Positions 14,866-20,552 of a stretch of 20,552 bases of DNA are shown here, piece after piece. The first letter of the stretch is position 1, and the number at the start of each line of letters is the position of its first letter. This DNA is from JAHFUS01 sp035689115 (lineage in GTDB: Bacteria > Actinomycetota > Acidimicrobiia > Acidimicrobiales > GCA-2861595): positions 1 to 20,552 of the forward strand of contig DASSMA010000051.1 in NCBI GenBank assembly GCA_035689115.1, written 5' to 3'. The notes under the pieces are model-generated. The model had not been told where the DNA came from and did not search any database. It saw only the letters and a program-made list of their open reading frames with translations. Both the position numbers and the translations under genes were made by a program.

Positions 14866-15414
14866 GTGAGGGACGCCATCGACATCGCCCTCGGCCGCAC
14901 CCCCTTCCCCGGCCCGTGGCGGGAGCAGGGCGCCTGCCGGCAGGTGCCCACCGTGGTGTTCTTCCCGACCAGGGGCGAGGAAGCGGACACGGCCAAGGCG
15001 GTGTGCGCCGCCTGCCCGGTGGCCGGACCGTGCCGGGACTACGCCCTCGGGGTCCCCGACCTCAAGGGCGTGTGGGGGGCCACCACCGAGGAGGAGCGCC
15101 GGCACGTGCGGCGGGCGGCCGGCGAGGAGGAGGCGCCGGCCGACGAACCCGAGTCGCCGGGAGCGGTGGCCACAGCGGCGGCGCCGGGCACGCTGCTGGC
15201 GCAGCTGGAGATCCTCACCGGCCACGCCGGGCGCTGGGCCCGGGTGGGGCGATTCGCCGGGCGGGACTCGGCCGGGGCGCTGGCCTCCATGCTGCGCACC
15301 GGCCGGCGGGCCTCCCCGCCCGGGCGCTGGCGGTTCGAGGGGCGGGTGACCGACGGCGCCGGCAGCGAGCTGTGGGCCCGCTACGAGGGGGCGGCGCTGG
15401 ACGACGCCGGCTGA
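14866..15414 (+). CDS. WhiB-family iron-sulfur transcriptional regulator
   Basis: WhiB-like proteins carry a [4Fe-4S] cluster and act with the main sigma factor in actinobacteria. Here the four cluster cysteines are C24, C47, C50 and C56 (GACRQVPTVVFFP, VCAACPVAGPC), followed by the characteristic turn GVWGATT at about 68-74 and a basic EERRHVRR stretch. At 182 residues it is longer than most family members (about 80-130). The extra C-terminal 90 residues include an 'LLAQLEILTGHAGRWARVGRFAG' helix pair that may be another nucleic-acid or protein contact region. GTG 14866 was chosen because it puts the usual short tail before the first Cys; an upstream in-frame start near 14803 would overlap the preceding gene. 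Presence in an element suggests it links transfer or excision to redox or developmental state. Confidence 0.9.
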   Translation: MRDAIDIALGRTPFPGPWREQGACRQVPTVVFFPTRGEEADTAKAVCAACPVAGPCRDYALGVPDLKGVWGATTEEERRHVRRAAGEEEAPADEPESPGAVATAAAPGTLLAQLEILTGHAGRWARVGRFAGRDSAGALASMLRTGRRASPPGRWRFEGRVTDGAGSELWARYEGAALDDAG

Positions 15415-15459
15415 GCACCATGCCGGCGAGGGGCCGGCCGGGGCGGGCCGACTGAGCCG

Positions 15460-15714
15460 ATGGGCCGGCGGCGCGCCGAGACGTTGACGGTGGAGCAGGC
15501 GGCCGCTGCGCTCGGCATGTCCGTCAGAACGGTGGGCCGGCTGGTGGCCAGGGGCGACCTGCCGGCGCTCGACGTCGACGGGGAGCGGTTCGTGGAGCGG
15601 GCCGAGCTCGATGACTGGATCGAGCGGCACCGGATGCCGGCGCCGGTGCTGCGGGGCGCAGACCCGCCCACGGCACGGCTGCTGGCCAAGCTCGAGCAGT
15701 CGCCGCCGGCCTGA
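15460..15714 (+). CDS. excisionase-like helix-turn-helix protein
   Basis: This small 84-residue protein has a MerR/Xis-type winged helix: LTVEQAAAALGMSVRTVGRLVARGDLPALDVDGERFVERAELDDWIERH, with the usual helix, recognition helix, two-strand wing and closing 'DDWI' helix. Such proteins bend DNA at attachment sites to favour excision, or act as plasmid regulators. It is the last gene of the plus-strand run, 45 bases after the WhiB-like gene. It is not next to the integrase (17107), as it would be in a classical xis-int pair, because a minus-strand gene lies between. The same HTH type is found inserted in the relaxase, so the two could recognise related sites. That is inference. Confidence 0.85.
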   Translation: MGRRRAETLTVEQAAAALGMSVRTVGRLVARGDLPALDVDGERFVERAELDDWIERHRMPAPVLRGADPPTARLLAKLEQSPPA

Positions 15715-15734
15715 AGCGGTCGCTCTCCACGGCT

Positions 15735-15773
15735 CCGATGGTGTGACCGCCGCCATCGGGCCGATGGAGCGGC
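15735..15773. terminator. alternative hairpins between converging genes
   Basis: Three segments can pair in two ways: CCGATGG (15735-15741), CCATCGG (15753-15759) and CCGATGG (15761-15767). The second and third form the tightest hairpin, flanked by GCCG/CGGC. The location between the stop codons of the Xis-like gene (15714) and the minus-strand gene (15797) suits a bidirectional terminator, but no T-run is present. Confidence 0.4.
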
Positions 15774-15796
15774 GGCATCCGGGCGCTGCGCTGGCT

Positions 15797-16939
15797 CTAG
15801 AACGGACCGAGGTCGAAGCCGACGTCGAGGCCGATGGCGGGCAGCTCGGGGTCGGGCCCGAAGGGCTCCAGGTGGGGCTCGTGGTCGAAGGGGTCGTAGG
15901 GGACGACGGCCCACCCGGCGCCGGCCCAGAGCTCTGCGCCGGCGGCGCCGAACACCTCCACCGGGCTGCGGTCGAGGGCCTGGCACAGACGCCGGGCCTG
16001 GTCGAGGCCGAGGGAGTCGACCGAGCCGTCGAGGACGCCCACCACCCACGCCGGCTCCTCGCCCAGCCGGTCGGCCAGGGTGTGGACGTCCACGCCGGGC
16101 TCGAGGGCCAGAGCGGCGATCTCGACGGCGGCGGGGGCGGCCGGCACCCTGGGCTCGCCGTCGGCGATCGGCGCCACCTCGGCCGGGCCGTCGAGATGCA
16201 CCCCGGTGGCGGCCAGCCACTCCTGGACCACCAGGCGGTTGGCCCAGCGGTCCAGCTCGTCGTGACGGCGGGCCAGCGCCACAGCCAGCTCGGCCCGCTC
16301 GAGCGGCCGCAGGTCGGCGATGTCGGCGCCCAGCTGCTTGGCGGTGACGAAGCCGGCCACGTCCACCACGTGGTCGGCGGCGGTGGCGGCGGACTCGAAC
16401 CGGGGGGCCAGGGCGGCAGGGAGCGTGCCGTTGCCGACCGGGTCCATGTCCGGCTCGCACTCGAGGGCTGGTGTGCCGGAGTGCCGAGCGCGCCGGGCGA
16501 CGGCGGCGGCCAGCTCGGCGCCGGCGTCCGGTGCCACCCCGTCGCCGGCGGCCGGGGACCCGAGGGCGAGGGCAGAGGCCCGCTCCCAGAGCTCGTCGCG
16601 CTGGTGGCCGAGGGCCTCAGCGAAGCGGGCCAGGACCGGCTGGGGCCCGGTGACCGGCCGCTCGGCCGCCAGCTGGTCGACGCCCACCATGGTGTCGCCG
16701 GCCAGGCGCCGGGCGTGGACCTCGGCCCAGTGGGCGGCGTCGGCCGCTCCGGCGTCGAGGGGCGCCCAGCCGCCGGCCACATCCCACACCAGCAGGGCCT
16801 CGGCCAGGCCGGCGCACGGCTCCAGGTCGTACAGGGAGCGGTCGATGCAGCGGAAGGGCTCGGGGGGCAGGAAGGAGTCGAACAGGACCCGGGCGGCCTC
16901 CAGCTCGGCGCTGTCGGGAACGGGGTCGGCGTCCATCAT
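15797..16939 (-). CDS. hypothetical protein with C-terminal XRE-like domain
   Basis: The 380-residue protein starts at ATG 16939 (or the adjacent ATG 16936), with an AGGAA sequence just upstream. The first 250 residues are helical and Ala/Glu-rich, with no family I recognise ('FDSFLPPEPFRCIDRSLYDLEPCAG', 'AEVHARRLAGD', 'FVTAKQLGADIADLRPLERAELAVALARR'). From about residue 280 an XRE/Cro-type helix-turn-helix is visible (VDVHTLADRLGEEPAWVVGVLDGSVDSLGLDQARRLCQAL, then SPVEVFG). An acidic Pro-rich tail follows. It is transcribed divergently from the integrase, with a 167-base spacer rich in operator-like repeats, so it may be the repressor of the integration module. It could also be an antitoxin-like or immunity protein. 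Confidence 0.75.
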   Translation of the reverse strand: MMDADPVPDSAELEAARVLFDSFLPPEPFRCIDRSLYDLEPCAGLAEALLVWDVAGGWAPLDAGAADAAHWAEVHARRLAGDTMVGVDQLAAERPVTGPQPVLARFAEALGHQRDELWERASALALGSPAAGDGVAPDAGAELAAAVARRARHSGTPALECEPDMDPVGNGTLPAALAPRFESAATAADHVVDVAGFVTAKQLGADIADLRPLERAELAVALARRHDELDRWANRLVVQEWLAATGVHLDGPAEVAPIADGEPRVPAAPAAVEIAALALEPGVDVHTLADRLGEEPAWVVGVLDGSVDSLGLDQARRLCQALDRSPVEVFGAAGAELWAGAGWAVVPYDPFDHEPHLEPFGPDPELPAIGLDVGFDLGPF

Positions 16940-16942
16940 GTT

Positions 16943-17017
16943 CCTGAGCCCTCAGGTTCGTTTTGGCCCTCGGTTCGCTGGTGAGCCGTTCTCCCAGGTA
17001 GGAGGGCCGGTCGGCCC
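16943..17017. promoter_or_regulatory. operator-like repeats in the integrase/repressor spacer
   Basis: The spacer holds an inverted repeat CCTGAG-CC-CTCAGG (16943-16956), a direct repeat CCCTCAGGTTCG / CCCTCGGTTCG (16949-16960 and 16967-16977, 18 bases apart) and a palindrome GGGCCG-GT-CGGCCC (17004-17017). The first two lie within 40 bases of the minus-strand start codon, which suits autoregulation by its XRE domain. Confidence 0.45.
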
Positions 17018-17050
17018 TTCTCCTGCCAATCCGAGAGAACTTCACTCTGG

Positions 17051-17079
17051 CTGAAGTCTAGTCGGGATTCTGGTAGAGT
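17051..17079 (+). promoter_or_regulatory. candidate integrase promoter
   Basis: CTGAAG (17051-17056) and TAGAGT (17074-17079) are 17 bases apart, in -35/-10 arrangement. An inverted repeat ACTTCA/TGAAGT (17039-17044, 17052-17057) overlaps the -35, as a repressor site would. Transcription would begin near 17086-17087, close to the gene start. Confidence 0.4.
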
Positions 17080-17086
17080 CCTCGCC

Positions 17087-17110
17087 GTGCGTGAACCGAG
17101 AACGCGGTGA
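17087..17110 (+). CDS. possible 7-codon leader peptide of the integrase gene
   Basis: GTG 17087 lies where a transcript from the TAGAGT element would start. It opens a frame for (M)REPRTR followed by TGA at 17108-17110, overlapping the integrase GTG at 17107 as GTGA. A leaderless mini-ORF coupled to the integrase start is therefore possible. It is too short to support by composition. Confidence 0.2.
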   Translation: MREPRTR

Positions 17111-18195
17111 GGCTGGCCGTCGTCCGGAACATCGGCTCCGCCGCGGCGCTGCGGAGCAACGAGGACGTGGCTGCCTTCGAGCAGGAGATCATCGACCAGT
17201 ACGCCCTGGCGATGGCCGCCGCCGGGCTGACGGACCGCTACGTGGCCGGCTGCCGGCGGGTGATCTTCGAGTTCTGCGCCACGCTGCGGGGGCCGCTGTG
17301 GACGGCGTCGTGCGACGACGCCGACCGGTTCTTGTCCGAGCAGCGCCGAGCGGGGCGCACGCCCAGCACCCGGGCGTCGAAGGCGACGACCCTGGCGCAG
17401 TTCTACGCCTTCGTCATCGCCCGCTACCAAGGCGACATCCACGAGCTGACCGGATGGGTGGTCGACCAGCCCATCGACGAGTTCAACAAGCCGGCGGGCA
17501 CGGCGGCCCGACGGGTGCGGGTCCCGCCGTCGGACGCCGAGGTCGACGAGCTCTTCGCCGGCTGGCGTTGCAGCCTCGACGACGCCCGCAAGTACCTGCC
17601 GGCGGCTCGGGACTACTTCGCCGCCTCGCTGTGGCGGCGGGTCGGGTTGCGCATCAACGAGACGGTGATGCTCGACATCCGCGACTGGCGTCCCGACCTC
17701 AGCGAGCTGGGCAAGCTGCACGTCCGCTTCGGCAAGGGCGCCGGCGGGCGTGGCCCCAAGGCCCGGCTGGTGCCGGGGATCAACGGGGCGGCCGCCCTGG
17801 TCGACTGGTGGCTGGCCGAGGTCCGCCACCACTTCGGCGACGACTGGTGCGATCCCGAGGCGCCCATGCTGCCCAGCGAACGCCACGACCGGGTCCTGCC
17901 GCGATGCCGGCGGGTGGGCGCCGAGGCGCTGCGCAAGTCCCTGGCCCGCCAGACCGCCCAGTGGCTGCCGGCGTGGTCGGGCCGGCTGAGCCCCCATGTG
18001 CTGCGCCACTACTGCGCCTCGTCGCTGTATGGCGGCGGGATGGACCTCAAGGCCGTGCAGGAGCTGCTCGGCCACGAGTGGCTGTCGACGACGACCGGCT
18101 ACGTGCACGTGCGCAGCGACCACATCGAGCAGGCGTGGAACCGGGCCAACGAGCGGGTGGCGGCCCGCCTCGACGCCGCCGGCGGGAAGGCATAG
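17107..18195 (+). CDS. tyrosine recombinase/integrase
   Basis: This 362-residue phage-integrase-family enzyme cuts and rejoins DNA at attachment sites through a tyrosine nucleophile. The N-terminal half (about residues 20-120) is a SAM-like DNA-binding domain, EDVAAFEQEIIDQYALAM...TRASKATTLAQFYAFVI. The catalytic part carries R182 (VGLRINETVML), a Lys in the FGKGAGGRGPK hairpin, H297 and R300 (SPHVLRHYC), H323 (LLGHEWLSTT) and Y332 (TTGYVHV). The set is complete, so it should be active. GTG 17107 is the best start; upstream is a candidate promoter. It leads a plus-strand series that ends with a second recombinase-like gene. Its own target site was not found, and no tRNA gene lies next to it within the window. 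Confidence 0.93.
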   Translation: MRLAVVRNIGSAAALRSNEDVAAFEQEIIDQYALAMAAAGLTDRYVAGCRRVIFEFCATLRGPLWTASCDDADRFLSEQRRAGRTPSTRASKATTLAQFYAFVIARYQGDIHELTGWVVDQPIDEFNKPAGTAARRVRVPPSDAEVDELFAGWRCSLDDARKYLPAARDYFAASLWRRVGLRINETVMLDIRDWRPDLSELGKLHVRFGKGAGGRGPKARLVPGINGAAALVDWWLAEVRHHFGDDWCDPEAPMLPSERHDRVLPRCRRVGAEALRKSLARQTAQWLPAWSGRLSPHVLRHYCASSLYGGGMDLKAVQELLGHEWLSTTTGYVHVRSDHIEQAWNRANERVAARLDAAGGKA

Positions 18196-18198
18196 GCG

Positions 18199-18525
18199 AT
18201 GAGCCCGGGCGCCGTCGAGGACCTGGAGGCGATGCCCCATCCGCCCCACGCCGTGGTCGACGACGCCAGCGCCGTGGTGCTCGACGAGGCGATCGTCAAG
18301 CTCACCCTGGTGCGCTCGCCCATGGCGCTCGGCGACTGCCTGGCCGACCTGCACGCCATGGCCAGCCTGGCCGCCCAGCTCCACGCCTGGCTGGCGGTGG
18401 CGGTCGCCGGGGCCCGTCGCCAGGGCCACGGCTGGGCCGCCATCGCCGGCCAACTCGGCACCAGCGCCGCCGCCGCCAGGCGACGCTATGGCCCGCAGAT
18501 GACGACGAGCACCGACACGAGGTGA
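18199..18525 (+). CDS. small hypothetical protein with HTH-like C-terminus
   Basis: The 108-residue product begins three bases after the integrase stop, so it is probably translated from the same mRNA. The N-terminal part (about residues 20-55) is helical and hydrophobic-alternating (VVLDEAIVKLTLVRSPMALGDCLADLHAMA). The C-terminal part, HGWAAIAGQLGTSAAAARRRYG, looks like the second and third helices of a helix-turn-helix. It has no Cys pair or membrane helix. Between two recombinase-type genes it may be an accessory or directionality protein, as the third small protein of multi-recombinase elements is, but no homology could be checked. Confidence 0.7.
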   Translation: MSPGAVEDLEAMPHPPHAVVDDASAVVLDEAIVKLTLVRSPMALGDCLADLHAMASLAAQLHAWLAVAVAGARRQGHGWAAIAGQLGTSAAAARRRYGPQMTTSTDTR

Positions 18526-18529
18526 GCCG

Positions 18530-18850
18530 ATGCGCTGGAACCTGAGGATGAAGGCGGCCGAGCAGGGGGTCTGGAAGTCGACCGAGCTGCGCCAGATGCT
18601 GGCAGCCGCCGGACTGGAGATCAGCGCCGGGAAGATGTCGGGCTGGTGGACCGGCACGCCGAACACCATCCGCCTCGACGAGCTGGACGTGATCTGCCAG
18701 GTGCTCAGCTGCGAGCCCTCGGCGTTGCTGATCCCCGAGCCCGACAAGGTCGAGGCCCGCCGGCCCCGCCAGCCCGAGAGCGCCAAGGCCGGGCGGTCCT
18801 CCAAGGTCACGCCCCGCTTCGGCGCCAAACGGCCCAAACCGCCGGTGTGA
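18530..18850 (+). CDS. XRE-family helix-turn-helix protein
   Basis: This protein of 106 residues has a Cro/CI-like DNA-binding domain: NLRMKAAEQGVWKSTELRQMLAAAGLEISAGKMSGWWTG, then IRLDELDVICQVLSCEPSALLIPEP, the typical closing helices. A basic, Pro-rich tail (RRPRQPESAKAGRSSKVTPRFGAKRPKPP) may contact DNA non-specifically. A GAGGTGA ribosome site lies five bases before ATG 18530, overlapping the stop of the previous gene. Its own stop overlaps the next gene's GTG by four bases (GTGA), so it is strongly coupled to the zinc-ribbon recombinase. It probably helps that recombinase find its site or controls its expression. Confidence 0.85.
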   Translation: MRWNLRMKAAEQGVWKSTELRQMLAAAGLEISAGKMSGWWTGTPNTIRLDELDVICQVLSCEPSALLIPEPDKVEARRPRQPESAKAGRSSKVTPRFGAKRPKPPV

Positions 18851-20552
18851 GCGACGCCCCCCGCCCGCCGGCCAAGTGCATCGCCTGCCAGGTCAACCGG
18901 GTGGCGTGGACGAGGCCCCGCGTCGACTTCTGCTACCAGTGCCTGCCGGGCGGGCCCCTGCGGCCGCCTCCCTGCACCAGGTGCGGCTCCAGCCGGCGCT
19001 ACTTCAACAACGGGCTGTGCGAGGGCTGCCACCCGGCCGGGCCGCTGCATCCCGGCTCCTGCGAGGGCTGCCTGGGCTGGGGCGTGTTCCGCGAGTACCG
19101 GTGGCGGTGCTGGAACTGCCGTTGGTGGCGCACGCACTACCCCGAGGGCACCTGCGCCTACTGCGGTCAGCTCAGCAGGATCAGCGAGCTCAGGGCCTGC
19201 CGGCTGTGCTGGGAACAGGGCCGGCTCCTGCAGACACCAGGCCGGGCGGTGGACCTGGTCGGCGCCAACCGCGGCGGACAGCAGCTGTTCCTCGCCAACC
19301 TCGCCGGCAACCGCCGCACACCGCACCACCATCTCGAGCCGCCGACCACGGCGGGGCGAGCCCGCAAGCGCAACTGGCCACTCCCTCGCCTGTCGCAGGT
19401 GGCGAGCGGCCAGCAGTTCACGCCGGTCGCCTGGCACCAGCTGCGGCTGTTCGACATGGCCCCCGACATGGGCCGGGTCGCCCTGTCCGACAGGACGGTC
19501 AACGACAGCGACCTTCTCCGCTTCTGCGACGAGGTCGTCCGCCAACACGCCGCCGTGCACGGCTGGAGTCCCAAGCAGACCAACGACGTGCGCCGGACCC
19601 TGCGTCTGCTGTCGGTCTTCCAGGACACGCCCGGCGCCAGGATCCTCGCCTCCGACGTGCTCCGGATGCCGAGCCTCAAAGACGGCCTCAGCGCGGTGTC
19701 GACCATCGACGTCCTGGTGACCGCCGGCCTGCTCATCGACGACCGGACCTCGGAGGTCGAGCGCTACTTCACCAAGCAGGTCGTCGGATTGCCCGCCACC
19801 ATGGGCGCGCAGATGCGCCTGTGGTTCGACGTGATGATCAACGGCTCCACCACCTCGCCCCGGCGCCGGCCCCGTGACCCGATGACCGCCAAGCTGCACA
19901 TCCGAGCTGTCGCACCGGCCCTGCGCATCTGGGCGGCCCAGGGGCACGACTCGCTGGCCGAGATCGAGAAGCACCAGGTCCTCACCGTGCTGCCCCCTTC
20001 CGGGCCTCGCCGCCACCTCGCCGAACAGGGGATGCACTCGCTGTTCGGTGTGCTCAAGGCCCGGCGAGCGGTCTTCATCGACCCGACCCGCGGCATCCCC
20101 TGCACCAAGACCAACGAGAACATCCCTCTGCCCCTTGACGCCGAAGCGATCCGGAACGCCCTCGACTCGGCTGACCCCGCCACCGCGCTGGCCGTGGCCC
20201 TGGTGGCCTTCCACGCCCTCGCCAGCCGTGAGGTCCGCGCCCTCAAGCTCACCGACATCGTCGACGGCCGGCTCACCGTCGATCGCCGCACGCTCCCCCT
20301 CGCCGGTCCCGTTCTGCCCCGGCTCACCGCCTGGCTCGACCACCGTGCTCGGCGCTGGCCGAGCACCCAGAACCCGCACCTGTTCGTTTCCCCGAAGAGT
20401 GCGCCCCGCCTCACCGCGGTCAGCCGACCATTCCCCTGGAGGCAGGTCGCCTTCCGCCCCCAGACCCTTCGGGAGGACCGGATCCTCGACGAGGTGCGGG
20501 CCACCGGCGGCGACCTCGTGCAGATCTGCCACCTGTTCGGGCTCAGCGTCGG
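18847..20552 (+). CDS. zinc-ribbon recombinase-like protein (3' truncated by window)
   Basis: The frame is open from GTG 18847 to the window end (568 codons). The first 121 residues hold eight CxxC pairs (C11/14, 29/32, 43/46, 58/61, 72/75, 88/91, 103/106, 118/121), enough for four tandem zinc ribbons. The rest resembles a tyrosine recombinase: a core-binding region (HGWSPKQTNDVRRTLRLLSVF), then R461 in ASREVRALKLTDI, a TVDRRTLPLAG strand pair, HLFVSP, and QTLREDRILDEVRATGGDLVQICHLFGLS at the edge. The box normally reading H-x-x-R is Q539-T-L-R542, and the LGH box has Phe-Gly-Leu, so the active site is altered; the Tyr lies beyond the window. Related actinobacterial proteins are annotated as site-specific integrases. 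It may act with the integrase at 17107 or be a structural partner. Confidence 0.85.
   Translation, partial: MSDAPRPPAKCIACQVNRVAWTRPRVDFCYQCLPGGPLRPPPCTRCGSSRRYFNNGLCEGCHPAGPLHPGSCEGCLGWGVFREYRWRCWNCRWWRTHYPEGTCAYCGQLSRISELRACRLCWEQGRLLQTPGRAVDLVGANRGGQQLFLANLAGNRRTPHHHLEPPTTAGRARKRNWPLPRLSQVASGQQFTPVAWHQLRLFDMAPDMGRVALSDRTVNDSDLLRFCDEVVRQHAAVHGWSPKQTNDVRRTLRLLSVFQDTPGARILASDVLRMPSLKDGLSAVSTIDVLVTAGLLIDDRTSEVERYFTKQVVGLPATMGAQMRLWFDVMINGSTTSPRRRPRDPMTAKLHIRAVAPALRIWAAQGHDSLAEIEKHQVLTVLPPSGPRRHLAEQGMHSLFGVLKARRAVFIDPTRGIPCTKTNENIPLPLDAEAIRNALDSADPATALAVALVAFHALASREVRALKLTDIVDGRLTVDRRTLPLAGPVLPRLTAWLDHRARRWPSTQNPHLFVSPKSAPRLTAVSRPFPWRQVAFRPQTLREDRILDEVRATGGDLVQICHLFGLSV

Noticed and set aside
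16936..20532. 1198-codon open frame on the minus strand opposite the integrase region
   Set aside because: It is antisense to clear genes with recognisable catalytic motifs and has Gly/His/Arg-rich composition with no domain. Long antisense frames are common in very GC-rich DNA.

Overview
The window is GC-rich DNA (most genes have G or C at nearly every third codon position) with a WhiB-type regulator, many GTG/TTG starts and TANNNT-type -10 elements close to start codons. Together these point to an actinobacterium. A deep-branching class such as Acidimicrobiia is possible, but I cannot place it from this sequence alone. The content is that of an integrative or mobilizable element, or a plasmid-derived island. 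It has a MobF relaxase-helicase, a VirD4-type coupling protein, an excisionase-like protein, two tyrosine-recombinase-family proteins and several small DNA-binding proteins. No VirB4 or other transfer-channel gene is visible, and no replication initiator was recognised, so autonomous transfer or replication cannot be claimed.

Layout from left to right. 3-866 is the 3' part of an ABC-transporter substrate-binding protein, probably host chromosome, followed by a small unknown ORF (1004-1219). 1220-1466 is a hairpin-rich spacer and a good oriT candidate. 1467-5393 encodes the MobF relaxase/helicase. 5485-6318 encodes a membrane-anchored NERD-domain protein. 6547-8873 is a visibly less GC-rich two-gene cassette: an EcoRI-family adenine methyltransferase and a DUF262-HNH protein whose TTG start overlaps the methylase stop codon. 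It is a candidate restriction-modification or defence module. 8874-9285 is a gene-free convergent spacer with hairpins.

From 12982 down to 9286 a minus-strand operon encodes a shortened ExoVII-large-subunit-like protein with a C-terminal membrane segment, a protein with a weak sigma-factor-like layout, and a VirD4-type coupling protein interrupted by a one-base frameshift near 10261. A divergent 413-bp spacer (12983-13395) with strong inverted repeats separates this from a plus-strand regulator run (13396-15714): a Cys-rich/HTH protein, an unknown protein, a WhiB-like protein and an Xis-like HTH protein. A minus-strand XRE-containing protein (16939-15797) converges on it. From 17107 to the right edge there is a tyrosine integrase, a small HTH-like protein, an XRE protein and a zinc-ribbon recombinase-like protein cut by the window end.

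How the parts may work together (inference): the integrase and Xis-like protein move the element in and out of the chromosome; the relaxase nicks at the hairpin upstream of its own gene and hands DNA to the coupling protein; the WhiB/XRE/HTH proteins regulate this; the methylase/DUF262-HNH pair is cargo. A 12-bp repeat and a near-identical palindrome (GGCAACGTTGCC core) occur both inside the relaxase gene and in the spacer of the coupling-protein operon, which suggests a shared DNA-binding factor.
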